A stretch of 64,000 nucleotides of DNA. Source: Prevotella sp. UBA6994. Its GTDB lineage: Bacteria; Bacteroidota; Bacteroidia; Bacteroidales; Bacteroidaceae. A program made the translations under genes and the position numbers. Of this stretch, positions 15,988-24,164 are shown piece after piece (within the stretch, counting starts at the first letter, position 1; each line of letters opens with the position of its first letter). The stretch covers positions 124,001-188,000 of the forward strand of contig DJXW01000016.1 of NCBI GenBank assembly GCA_002449845.1, in the 5' to 3' direction. The notes under the pieces were generated by a model. The model was not told where the DNA came from, did not search any database, and worked only from the letters and a program-made list of their open reading frames with translations.

Positions 15988-16090
15988 ATGAAGATTGAAG
16001 ATTGAAAATTGAAAATTGAAGATTGAAGATAAAAAAATGAAGATTGAAAAATAGATGTTACGTTACATTCATTTTTCAATCTTCATTTTT
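15988..16090. repeat. ATTGAnn heptad array ending in a long hairpin terminator
   Basis: From 1 base after the M6 stop: ATTGAAG, ATTGAAA and ATTGAAG units in tandem (period 7), then a perfect 20-bp stem at 16033-16052 and 16071-16090 with an 18-base loop. A-rich on one side and T-rich on the other, it can end transcripts of both converging genes. Confidence 0.88.
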
Positions 16091-16117
16091 ATAGTCTCTC
16101 AACTTCTTTGTAGTTAA

Positions 16118-16229
16118 GGAGTTTAGAAGTTAAGGAGTAAAGACAATAGTCTTTCTTGTTGAATCACACAGATAAAGACATTTGTCTGGACTATTGAAAT
16201 ACTTTTTACTCCTGTACTCCTACAACTTG
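16118..16229. repeat. Dispersed structured repeat, copy A
   Basis: Bases 16156-16229 match the reverse complement of 26105-26178 at 61 of 74 positions without gaps. Around it, AGGAGTAAA near 16130 pairs with TTTACTCCT near 16207, and CAATAGT with ACTATTG, so the whole forms a long imperfect hairpin. The core holds a small palindrome (AGACATTTGTCT). It lies in the convergent gap between the M6 protease and yggS. Confidence 0.85.
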
Positions 16230-16248
16230 TGAATGTTGAATCTATTAC

Positions 16249-16923
16249 TCAATAAACTCTTGGTCCGAAAATGCTGGTGCCAATCCTTACCATCGTGGAA
16301 TGACATTCTATCGCAATCTTATAATCGTGACTCATACCCCATGAACGCTCATTGAAGAGTGGGTCGTCTTGGAAATACTGGGCTTTGACTTCATCGAAGA
16401 AATCTGCTGCTTGCATCATTTCCTTCCTGATTTGACTCTCATCATCTACAAAAGAAGCCATCATCATCAAACCACGAATCTGTATGTTTTGTAGTTGTTT
16501 CCATTCACCTCTAGCAAGCAACTCCCGACATTCATCTAAGTCGAAACCACTCTTTGTCTCTTCTTTCGCCAAATGTAGTTCGAGAAGTACATCTATCTTT
16601 CTCCCACATTTTGCTGCTTGCTTGTCTATTTCCTTCAACAACTTCAATGAGTCAACAGCCTCAATCATGGAAATATAGGGAGCGATATACTTCACCTTAT
16701 TGGTTTGTAAATGACCAATAAAGTGCCACTGAATATCTTTGGGCAAGCTCTCTACCTTCTTAGCCAACTCCTGTTCTCTGCTCTCTCCAAAAATTCGTTG
16801 TCCTTCTTGATAAGCAGCTTCTATATATTCATTGGGATGAAACTTACTCACCGCTACCAATTTAACGTCTTGGGGCAATTCAGAAAGAATTTGGCGAATA
16901 GATTCTCTAACTGGGTACATCAT
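16249..16923 (-). CDS. yggS: PLP homeostasis protein (YggS family)
   Basis: 224 aa. A pyridoxal-5'-phosphate-binding TIM-barrel protein of the YggS/PROSC family. The PLP lysine is in LVAVSKFHP near the N-terminus, and family motifs IFGESREQELAKK, WHFIGHLQTNKVKYI, GLMMMAS and SWGMSHDYKIAIECHSTMVRIG are all present. It is thought to buffer PLP and affects amino-acid pools rather than catalysing a known reaction. Its start overlaps the stop of the DUF4494 gene by 4 bases (ATGA), so the two are co-translated. Confidence 0.96.
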   Translation of the reverse strand: MMYPVRESIRQILSELPQDVKLVAVSKFHPNEYIEAAYQEGQRIFGESREQELAKKVESLPKDIQWHFIGHLQTNKVKYIAPYISMIEAVDSLKLLKEIDKQAAKCGRKIDVLLELHLAKEETKSGFDLDECRELLARGEWKQLQNIQIRGLMMMASFVDDESQIRKEMMQAADFFDEVKAQYFQDDPLFNERSWGMSHDYKIAIECHSTMVRIGTSIFGPRVY

Positions 16924-17408
16924 TGTTCGTATTCGGGCTTATCCTCTTTTTGAGGTTTTATGATTTCATCATGGGTATAGACATCCATGATTTTAGTCTC
17001 GGTGATATTAGAGATGACATAGTCGATTAGCGTTCCAGACATCACATCCTCGATGTTCTTCACCGCAGCGTTGAAATTAGAGGCTTGTACCAAATAAGTC
17101 ACGCTGCTACGTTTCTCCTTTTCCGTTTTCTCATCAATGGTGATGAACGACAGGCGAGCCTTATACCAACGGTCGTCGTTGACGTTCTCACTGAAGAAAA
17201 TCTCGGAATATGCAGCTGGAGTGATATTCTTCACCTCAAATTCTCCACTCACGTATGAAGTCATCTCTTGTGTAATCATCACCTCAGCCTCACTGAAACT
17301 TAAAGCCTCAACTACATACAATTCTGTAATCTTCTTCTGTGAAGCATCGTCCATCTGACGCTCATAACGCACGGATGTCTCAAACCATTTACTTGTTCTG
17401 CTATTCAT
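16920..17408 (-). CDS. DUF4494 domain protein
   Basis: 162 aa from MNSRTSKWFETSVRYER. This is the DUF4494 family of Bacteroidetes, recognisable by WFETSVRYER, the repeated beta strands (TELYVVEALSFSEAEVMI) and the C-terminal VVSNI-like segment. No known function; cytoplasmic by lack of a signal. The longer reading frame begins upstream of the TATCTTTG promoter element (17439-17446), so the start at 17408 is used. It forms a two-gene unit with yggS, an arrangement I believe is common in Bacteroidetes. Confidence 0.9.
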   Translation of the reverse strand: MNSRTSKWFETSVRYERQMDDASQKKITELYVVEALSFSEAEVMITQEMTSYVSGEFEVKNITPAAYSEIFFSENVNDDRWYKARLSFITIDEKTEKEKRSSVTYLVQASNFNAAVKNIEDVMSGTLIDYVISNITETKIMDVYTHDEIIKPQKEDKPEYEQ

Positions 17409-17438
17409 GATTTTATTTATTTTCGTTGATTTAGTGCG

Positions 17439-17446
17439 CAAAGATA
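17439..17446 (-). promoter_or_regulatory. -7 promoter element for DUF4494/yggS
   Basis: TATCTTTG on the minus strand, 30 bases before the start codon. Confidence 0.7.
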
Positions 17447-17544
17447 TATAAAATATTTGAGAATCTAAATACAATTTGTCAATAAGTTTATCTGTTTTCC
17501 ATTATTTTTGTTCTTATTTTATCTATAAAAAGGGAGATTTTTAT

Positions 17545-17552
17545 TACCTTTG
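17545..17552 (+). promoter_or_regulatory. -7 promoter element for the aminotransferase
   Basis: TACCTTTG. Its last bases are the TTG codon that would start the longest reading frame, so that start cannot be on the transcript. The ATG at 17577 is the real one. Confidence 0.75.
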
Positions 17553-17576
17553 CACCGCAATATAAAAAATAAGGAA

Positions 17577-18782
17577 ATGCCAGAAATATCTGTACGTGGT
17601 CTTGAAATGCCTGAGTCGCCTATTAGAAAGTTAGCACCATTGGCTGCTGCGGCTAAAAAGAAAGGCATCAAGGTTTACCATCTTAATATCGGACAGCCCG
17701 ACCTCCCTACTCCTAAAGTTGGCTTGGATGCGTTGAAAAACATAGACCGTGAGATTTTAGAGTATTCTCCCAGTCAGGGATATTTGTCATACCGTGAGAA
17801 ATTGGTGGGGTATTACAAAAAATACAACATCAACGTTACTCCCGATGACATCATTATCACCTCTGGTGGTTCTGAGGCAGTGTTGTTTGCATTCATGAGT
17901 TGCCTAAACCCTGGAGACGAAATCATCGTGCCAGAACCAGCATACGCCAACTACATGGCTTTCGCCATATCTGCGGGCGCAAAGATTCGCACCATTGCCA
18001 CCACCATCGAAGAGGGATTCTCACTTCCCAAGGTAGAGAAATTTGAGGAACTCATCAATGACCGCACACGTGCCATCATGATATGCAACCCCAATAACCC
18101 CACGGGCTATCTCTATACACGTAGGGAAATGAATCAGATCAGAGACTTGGTCAAGAAATACGACCTATACCTTTTTTCAGACGAAGTATATCGCGAGTAC
18201 ATATATACTGGTAGTCCATATATCTCAGCATGTCACTTAGAAGGGATAGAGCAAAACGTCATTTTGATTGACTCCGTTTCTAAACGTTATTCAGAATGTG
18301 GAATACGCATTGGAGCACTTATCACCAAGAACAAGGACGTGCGCTCTGCCGTGATGAAGTTTTGCCAAGCTCGTCTTTCTCCACCATTGATAGGACAGGT
18401 AGTTGCAGAGGCTTCATTAGATGCTCCCGAAGAATATTACAGAGACGTGTACGACGAGTATGTAGAGAGACGTAAGTGTTTGATTGACGGGTTAAACAGG
18501 ATTCCCGGCGTTTACTCTCCCATTCCAATGGGCGCATTCTATACCGTTGCCAAATTGCCAGTTGACGATAGTGAGAAATTCTGTCGTTGGTGCTTGGAGA
18601 AATTCAACTATGAGGGAGAAACGGTAATGATGGCTCCTGCCGCTGGTTTCTATACCACACCAGGCGCCGGTATCAACGAGGTGCGTATCGCCTACGTATT
18701 GAAAAAGAAAGACTTGCAAAGAGCTTTGGTGGTTTTGCGCAAGGCACTGGAACTATACCCTGGCAGAACATTGGAAGATTAA
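17577..18782 (+). CDS. PLP-dependent class I/II aminotransferase
   Basis: 401 aa. Fold-type I aminotransferase with an N-terminal LNIGQPDLPTP, the coenzyme-phosphate contact region (SGGSEAVLFAF), the CNPNNPTGYLYT motif, the SDEVYREYIY strand with the pyridine-binding Asp (D202), and the Schiff-base lysine K236 in IDSVSKRYSECGIRIG. It is closest in look to aspartate/aromatic aminotransferase-like enzymes, but the substrate cannot be read from sequence. It is followed after 29 bases by the LolC/E-type permease gene. Confidence 0.92.
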   Translation: MPEISVRGLEMPESPIRKLAPLAAAAKKKGIKVYHLNIGQPDLPTPKVGLDALKNIDREILEYSPSQGYLSYREKLVGYYKKYNINVTPDDIIITSGGSEAVLFAFMSCLNPGDEIIVPEPAYANYMAFAISAGAKIRTIATTIEEGFSLPKVEKFEELINDRTRAIMICNPNNPTGYLYTRREMNQIRDLVKKYDLYLFSDEVYREYIYTGSPYISACHLEGIEQNVILIDSVSKRYSECGIRIGALITKNKDVRSAVMKFCQARLSPPLIGQVVAEASLDAPEEYYRDVYDEYVERRKCLIDGLNRIPGVYSPIPMGAFYTVAKLPVDDSEKFCRWCLEKFNYEGETVMMAPAAGFYTTPGAGINEVRIAYVLKKKDLQRALVVLRKALELYPGRTLED

Positions 18783-18811
18783 TACGCTATCACGAATCAT
18801 CATAGAAGACA

Positions 18812-20059
18812 TTGAACTTTCCTCTATTCATAGCAAAACGCATTTATACGGATAACAAAGAGAAACGACAAGTTTCAAAACCTGTTATCCGAATAGCTAC
18901 GGCTGGCGTGGCTATCGGTCTTGCCGTGATGATTATCTCCGTATGTGTGGTTTTAGGATTCAAACACACCATCAGAGACAAAGTGGTGGGATTTGGCAGT
19001 CATATCCAAGTGGCAGACTTCCTGACCCTGCAATCATCAGAACAATATCCCATCCAAATGGATGATTCGATGATGAACGTACTCAAGAAAATAGAGGGAG
19101 TGAAACATGTGCAGAGGTATGCTTATAAGCAAGGTATTCTAAAAACCGACAATGATTTTTTAGGGGTTCTTTTCAAAGGTGTTGGACCAGAGTTTGACTC
19201 GACATTCATCCATCAAAACATGATAGAAGGTTCTCTACCCCATTTCTCGGACGAAAGTAGTAGTAACAAATTGGTTATATCAAAGACCATTGCCAACCAA
19301 CTGAAGCTAAAAATCAATCAAAAGATATTTGGTTATTTCATTGACCACCAAGGAGTGAGAGCACGCAGATATACCATTGCAGGCATTTACCAAACCAATC
19401 TCTCACAATACGACAAGGTGATTTGTATGAATGACCTATACTCTGTGGTAAAGCTGAATGGCTGGGAGACAGACCAAGCCAGTGGCGCAGAACTGACCGT
19501 ACACGATTTCAACCATGTCAATGAAGTGGAAGACCAGGTGATTAACCAAGTAAATAGAACTGTTGACAAGTATGGCGAAACATATTCTTCTCAAACCATC
19601 AAGGAACTCAATCCCGCCATCTTCTCATGGTTGGATTTGCTCGACCTGAACGTTTGGATTATCCTTGCCTTGATGACTGCTGTGGCAGGTGTCACGATGA
19701 TAAGTGGATTGCTGATCATCATTCTTGAACGTACCAACATGATAGGTGTTCTCAAGGCAATGGGCGCAAGAAACAAGACCATTCGACGCACATTCCTCTG
19801 GTTTGCAATATTTATCATTGGAAGAGGTCTTTTATGGGGTAATATTTTAGGAATAGGACTTCTTCTGATTCAAAAATACACGTCTTTAGTAAAACTCGAC
19901 CCTGCTACTTATTACGTGAGCACAGTTCCCATCGAGTTTAACATACCCTTAATTATTCTTATCAACATAGCCACAATGCTGATTTGCGTGCTGGTGTTGA
20001 TTGCTCCCAGCTACCTCATTTCTCACATCCATCCCGTGAAAGCCATTCGATACGAATGA
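18812..20059 (+). CDS. LolC/E-type ABC transporter permease (FtsX family)
   Basis: 415 aa. The N-terminus MNFPLFIAKRIYTDNKEKRQVSKPV (20-residue limit aside, a typical family start) is followed by a first membrane helix at about 30-52, a large periplasmic domain, and three C-terminal helices at about 275-300, 320-350 and 375-405. Predicted to extract lipoproteins from the inner membrane, or a related job, with an ATPase that is not encoded nearby. The start codon is TTG at 18812: a TAG stop lies at 18803-18805 in the same frame and the next Met is 38 residues downstream, inside the first membrane helix. Confidence 0.88.
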   Translation: MNFPLFIAKRIYTDNKEKRQVSKPVIRIATAGVAIGLAVMIISVCVVLGFKHTIRDKVVGFGSHIQVADFLTLQSSEQYPIQMDDSMMNVLKKIEGVKHVQRYAYKQGILKTDNDFLGVLFKGVGPEFDSTFIHQNMIEGSLPHFSDESSSNKLVISKTIANQLKLKINQKIFGYFIDHQGVRARRYTIAGIYQTNLSQYDKVICMNDLYSVVKLNGWETDQASGAELTVHDFNHVNEVEDQVINQVNRTVDKYGETYSSQTIKELNPAIFSWLDLLDLNVWIILALMTAVAGVTMISGLLIIILERTNMIGVLKAMGARNKTIRRTFLWFAIFIIGRGLLWGNILGIGLLLIQKYTSLVKLDPATYYVSTVPIEFNIPLIILINIATMLICVLVLIAPSYLISHIHPVKAIRYE

Positions 20060-20081
20060 TTATGTAGGATAATACAATATA

Positions 20082-20113
20082 ACAAAAAAAAAGGGTTCTC
20101 TTTTCGAGAACCC
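20082..20113 (-). terminator. Terminator of thrS
   Basis: GGGTTCTC / GAGAACCC with a 5-base loop. On the minus strand it is followed by a run of more than nine T. Confidence 0.9.
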
Positions 20114-20146
20114 AATATAATCTAATCCTATAGATAACGCAAAAAA

Positions 20147-22111
20147 CTAATTCTTTGGTTTCAAGTTTGTTGCAGCCAACATCTCAGAAACTTCGTCGTT
20201 GATGCGTTGAGCGAAATCCTTCACAGACATCGTAGCCTGTTCGCCACCACCTTGCTTACGCATGGAAACAAGTTGTTCGGCAGACTCCTTCTCACCAACG
20301 ATAGCCATGTAAGGTACACGTTTCAACTCATAATCGCGAATCTTGCGACCGATTTTCTCATTACGATCGTCCACTTCAGCACGTACACCCTGAGCTTCCA
20401 AGTATTCAGCTACTTCCTTCGCATAGTCGTTGTACTTCTCAGAAATAGGAAGGATTGCCACCTGCTCTGGCGTGAGCCACAATGGGAAGTGACCAGCAGT
20501 ATGCTCGATGAGCACAGCCGTGAATCTTTCCATAGAACCGAATGGAGCACGGTGAACCATTACAGGGGTTTGCTTGGTATTATCTTCTGCGGTGTATTCC
20601 AACTGGAAGCGTTGTGGCAAGTTATAGTCAACCTGTATCGTTCCCAATTGCCAACGACGGCCAATGGCATCTTTTACCATGAAGTCGAGCTTTGGACCAT
20701 AGAAAGCAGCTTCACCATATTCCACCTTGGCATTCAGACCTTTCTCCTTACAAGCCTCGATGATGGCGTTCTCGCTCTCAGCCCACACCTCATCAGAACC
20801 AATATATTTCACTTTATCCTTGGGGTCGCGTAAAGAAATCTGAGCTTCTACGTTCTCAAACTTAAAGATAGAGAACACAGCCTGAATGATATCCATCACA
20901 CGAAGGAACTCACCTTTCACTTGATCAGCACGACAAAAGATGTGAGCATCGTCCTGAGTAAATGAGCGTACACGCGTAAGTCCGTGCAACTCACCACTTT
21001 TCTCATAACGATAAACAGTACCAAACTCAGCAATACGCAAAGGTAAGTCTTTGTAAGAACGAGGTTTGTTGGCAAATATCTCACAGTGATGAGGACAGTT
21101 CATAGGTTTCAACATATATTCCTCACCTTCCTCTGGAGTGGTGATAGGACGGAAAGCATCCTTGCTGTAATGTGCATAGTGACCACTTGTAACGTAAAGA
21201 TTCTTACCACCGATATGCGGAGTGATAACCTCTTGGTAACCAAAGTTCTTTTGGATTTTACGCAACATCTCTTGCAAACGCAGACGAAGGTCAGTACCCT
21301 TCGGCAACCAGATAGGTAATCCCTTACCCACCCTATCGCTAAACATAAAGAGCTCCATCTCCTTACCAATCTTGCGGTGGTCGCGCTTCTTAGCCTCTTC
21401 CAACATCACAAGATACTCATCGAGCATTTTCTTCTTGGGGAAAGAGATACCATACAAACGTTGCATCTGCTCACGCTCAGCGTCACCACGCCAGAAAGCA
21501 CCAGCCACGCTGGTCAACTTCACCGCCTTGATAAGACCGGTAGAAACGAGGTGAGGACCGCGGCACAGGTCTGTAAACGCGCCTTGCGTATATGTTGAGA
21601 TAGAACCATCTTCAAGGTCTTGTTCGATATGTTCGCACTTGTATGTCTGTCCATCCTCGGCAAACTCCTTCAATGCGTCAGTCTTTGCTACCTCTCTGCG
21701 TACAACGGGCTCATCTTTCTTGGCAAGCTCCATCATCTTAGCCTCGATGGTGGGGAAGTCGCTTTCCTTGATCATTTCCCCGTCCTTCAGCAGCACATCG
21801 TAGAAGAAGCCATTCTCCACGGCTGGACCGAAACCAAACTGGATACCAGGATACAATTCTTTCAATGCCTCCGCCAGCAAGTGTGCAGACGTGTGCCAGA
21901 AGGTATGCTTACCCTCCTCATCGTCAAACTTAAACAAGGCGATGGTAGCATCAGAGGTGATTGGACGATTAAGTTCTACTGTCTCACCATTAACGGCGCA
22001 AGATACAACGTTGCGTGCGAGAGCCGGTGAGATGCTCTCGGCGATTTGAAAACCAGTTACGCCCTCTTCATACGAGCGAACAGAGCCATCTGGGAATGTG
22101 ATTTTTACCAT
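20147..22111 (-). CDS. thrS: Threonyl-tRNA synthetase
   Basis: 654 aa. It has an N-terminal TGS domain (MVKITFPDGSVRSYEEG), an editing (SAD) domain with HTSAHLLAEA, the class II catalytic core with MNCPHHCEIF (zinc-site Cys/His) and EFGTVYRYEKSGELHGLTRVRSFTQDDAH (shortened here: motif 2), motif 3 near HRAPFGSMERF, and the anticodon-binding domain at the end. Charges tRNA-Thr. The reading frame has another ATG two codons upstream (22117); MVKITFPDG matches family starts better. It is a single-gene unit with its own promoter and terminator; no T-box is seen, which fits Bacteroidetes. Confidence 0.97.
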   Translation of the reverse strand: MVKITFPDGSVRSYEEGVTGFQIAESISPALARNVVSCAVNGETVELNRPITSDATIALFKFDDEEGKHTFWHTSAHLLAEALKELYPGIQFGFGPAVENGFFYDVLLKDGEMIKESDFPTIEAKMMELAKKDEPVVRREVAKTDALKEFAEDGQTYKCEHIEQDLEDGSISTYTQGAFTDLCRGPHLVSTGLIKAVKLTSVAGAFWRGDAEREQMQRLYGISFPKKKMLDEYLVMLEEAKKRDHRKIGKEMELFMFSDRVGKGLPIWLPKGTDLRLRLQEMLRKIQKNFGYQEVITPHIGGKNLYVTSGHYAHYSKDAFRPITTPEEGEEYMLKPMNCPHHCEIFANKPRSYKDLPLRIAEFGTVYRYEKSGELHGLTRVRSFTQDDAHIFCRADQVKGEFLRVMDIIQAVFSIFKFENVEAQISLRDPKDKVKYIGSDEVWAESENAIIEACKEKGLNAKVEYGEAAFYGPKLDFMVKDAIGRRWQLGTIQVDYNLPQRFQLEYTAEDNTKQTPVMVHRAPFGSMERFTAVLIEHTAGHFPLWLTPEQVAILPISEKYNDYAKEVAEYLEAQGVRAEVDDRNEKIGRKIRDYELKRVPYMAIVGEKESAEQLVSMRKQGGGEQATMSVKDFAQRINDEVSEMLAATNLKPKN

Positions 22112-22142
22112 ATACAAAATAGTTTTTAAATTGAATCGGGTG

Positions 22143-22150
22143 CAAAGGTA
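22143..22150 (-). promoter_or_regulatory. -7 promoter element for thrS
   Basis: TACCTTTG on the minus strand, 31 bases upstream of the chosen start. Confidence 0.7.
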
Positions 22151-22324
22151 CTAAAAAAACAAAAAACAGAATAAAAACATCCGCTTTTGTTTCATACAAA
22201 CCATTGTTTTTGATATTTTTCACACTATCAATCATCAGTCATCAACTATTTAATAACATTTTGTCATGATTTTCGTCAATAGAAGACTATTTGACCTAAA
22301 AAGGGAAACAAAAGCATCTTTTCT

Positions 22325-22356
22325 TTTTGTCTTTTGCTTACTTTTTAGTAACTTTG
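22325..22356 (+). promoter_or_regulatory. Promoter for purC and the downstream superoperon
   Basis: TTTTG at 22325-22329 and TAACTTTG at 22349-22356, 19 bases apart. It lies in the 329-bp divergent gap between thrS and purC. The leader of about 80 bases before purC shows no recognised riboswitch; the rest of the gap (22151-22324) shows only AT-rich DNA. Confidence 0.75.
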
Positions 22357-22440
22357 CACCTAATTATATAAAACTCCATTTTTGGTAGAAAAGACATCAA
22401 CAATTGAGCATAAGCGAAACAATTTAAGGTAAAAGGAAAA

Positions 22441-23388
22441 ATGAAAGCTTTAACGAAGACCGATTTCCATTTTGAAGGACAGAAAAGCGTTTATCACGGA
22501 AAAGTACGCGACGTATATGATATCAACGAAGACCTGTTGGTGATGGTGGCAACAGACAGGATTTCTGCCTTCGACGTCATCTTGCCCAAAGGCATTCCCT
22601 TCAAGGGACAAGTATTGAACCAGATTGCAGCCAAGTTTCTCGATGCAACAGCAGACATTTGTCCCAACTGGAAATTAGCCACTCCCGACCCTATGGTAAC
22701 CGTAGGATTGAAATGTGAGGGATTTCGTGTAGAAATGATTATCCGTGGCATCTTGACAGGTAGCGCATGGAGAGACTACAAGAAAGGCGTAAGAGAGATA
22801 TGCGGAGTGAAATTACCTGATGGGATGCGTGAGAACGAGCGTTTCCCAGAGCCTATCATCACGCCTACTACCAAGGCTGACGAAGGTCACGACCTCAATA
22901 TCTCTAAGGAAGAAATCATTGCCCAAGGTATCGTCAGCGCAGAAGACTATACCGTCATGGAAGACTATACCCGTAAATTATTTAAACGTGGTCAAGAGAT
23001 TGCGCAAAAGCAAGGTTTGATATTGGTAGATACCAAGTATGAGTTTGGTAAACGTGATGGTAAGGTTTACTTGATTGACGAGATACACACACCCGACAGC
23101 AGCAGATACTTCTATGCCAACGGTTACGAGGAAAAATTCGAGAAAGGAGAACCACAGAAACAACTATCCAAGGAGTTTGTCCGCCAATGGTTGATTGAAC
23201 ACGACTTCATGAACGAGCCAGGACAAACCATGCCAGAGATCACAGATGAATACGCAGAAAGCGTAAGTGAGAGATACATTGAACTGTACGAGCATATCGT
23301 AGGAGAGAAATTTGACAAAGCCATCGAAGACGGTGACATTGCCAAAAGAATAGAGAAAAACGTAGCTAACTATTTAGCAAGCAAATAA
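22441..23388 (+). CDS. purC: SAICAR synthetase (phosphoribosylaminoimidazole-succinocarboxamide synthase)
   Basis: 315 aa, cytoplasmic. It joins aspartate to CAIR in purine synthesis. Family motifs are present: GKVRDVYDI near residue 20, ATDRISAFDVILP around 38-50, the VRGILTGSAWRDY-like stretch, and the C-terminal metal/substrate segment LVDTKYEFG and LIDEIHTPDSSRY. First gene of a long plus-strand run that also contains purM, and transcribed from the promoter at 22325-22356. Confidence 0.97.
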   Translation: MKALTKTDFHFEGQKSVYHGKVRDVYDINEDLLVMVATDRISAFDVILPKGIPFKGQVLNQIAAKFLDATADICPNWKLATPDPMVTVGLKCEGFRVEMIIRGILTGSAWRDYKKGVREICGVKLPDGMRENERFPEPIITPTTKADEGHDLNISKEEIIAQGIVSAEDYTVMEDYTRKLFKRGQEIAQKQGLILVDTKYEFGKRDGKVYLIDEIHTPDSSRYFYANGYEEKFEKGEPQKQLSKEFVRQWLIEHDFMNEPGQTMPEITDEYAESVSERYIELYEHIVGEKFDKAIEDGDIAKRIEKNVANYLASK

Positions 23389-23403
23389 ACAGCAAACGGC
23401 TTC

Positions 23404-24138
23404 ATGTACGATCAAGAGAAAGTCAAGCCATATCAGGGTGACAAGGAAAAGGGGAAGCTCGTTGAGGAGATGTTTGACAACATCGCTCCTGCATACGACA
23501 AATTGAACCACAGGCTGTCGTGGAACATAGACAAGACGTGGCGTAACAAAGCTATCAAGGCATTGCAACCCTTCCATCCCCAGACCATGCTTGACATTGC
23601 AACAGGCACAGGCGACTTTGCCATCCTGGCAGCCAAGATGCTCAAACCCCAAAAGTTGATTGGGGCAGACATCTCTGAGGGGATGATGAACATCGGAAGG
23701 CAGAAGGTGGAGAAGGAACAATTGAGCCACGTAATCTCGTTCATGAAGGAAGACTGCATGAATCTGTCGTTTGCAGACAACACATTTGACGCCATTACGG
23801 CAGCATTCGGTATACGTAACTTTGAGCACCTCGACAAGGGATTATCTGAAATGCATAGGGTATTAAAGCCAGGTGGACACCTGAGCATCCTGGAACTAAC
23901 CACTCCCGTAACGTTTCCTATGCGTCAACTATTCAAGATTTATTCACACACGTTTCTTCCATTCTATGGAAAGATTGTTTCCAAGGACAAAAGCGCATAC
24001 CACTATCTCACGGCCAGCATCGAAGCATTCCCACAAGGAGAAACGATGATGGAAATATTCAAGAAGGCAGGATTCACCGACATGCGATTCAAACGACTGA
24101 CATTCGGTATTTGTACGATGTACCTGGCCACAAAATGA
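23404..24138 (+). CDS. menG: Demethylmenaquinone methyltransferase (UbiE/MenG)
   Basis: 244 aa. SAM-dependent methyltransferase with motif I LDIATGTGDFAIL, then GADISEGMM, and the UbiE signature AFGIRNFEHLDKGLSEMHRVLKPGG, which is diagnostic. It makes menaquinone from demethylmenaquinone. Since Bacteroidales use menaquinone, the symbol menG is preferred over ubiE. It is 15 bases downstream of purC and in the same transcript. Confidence 0.95.
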   Translation: MYDQEKVKPYQGDKEKGKLVEEMFDNIAPAYDKLNHRLSWNIDKTWRNKAIKALQPFHPQTMLDIATGTGDFAILAAKMLKPQKLIGADISEGMMNIGRQKVEKEQLSHVISFMKEDCMNLSFADNTFDAITAAFGIRNFEHLDKGLSEMHRVLKPGGHLSILELTTPVTFPMRQLFKIYSHTFLPFYGKIVSKDKSAYHYLTASIEAFPQGETMMEIFKKAGFTDMRFKRLTFGICTMYLATK

Positions 24139-24164
24139 CGCAAACATTAAACACCCACACAATC

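Noticed and set aside
20207..20833. 208-aa plus-strand frame opposite thrS
   Set aside because: Antisense shadow of thrS; no conserved motif.
22118..22440. Riboswitch or T-box leader before thrS or purC
   Set aside because: No conserved purine riboswitch or T-box elements could be recognised; only promoter elements are visible.
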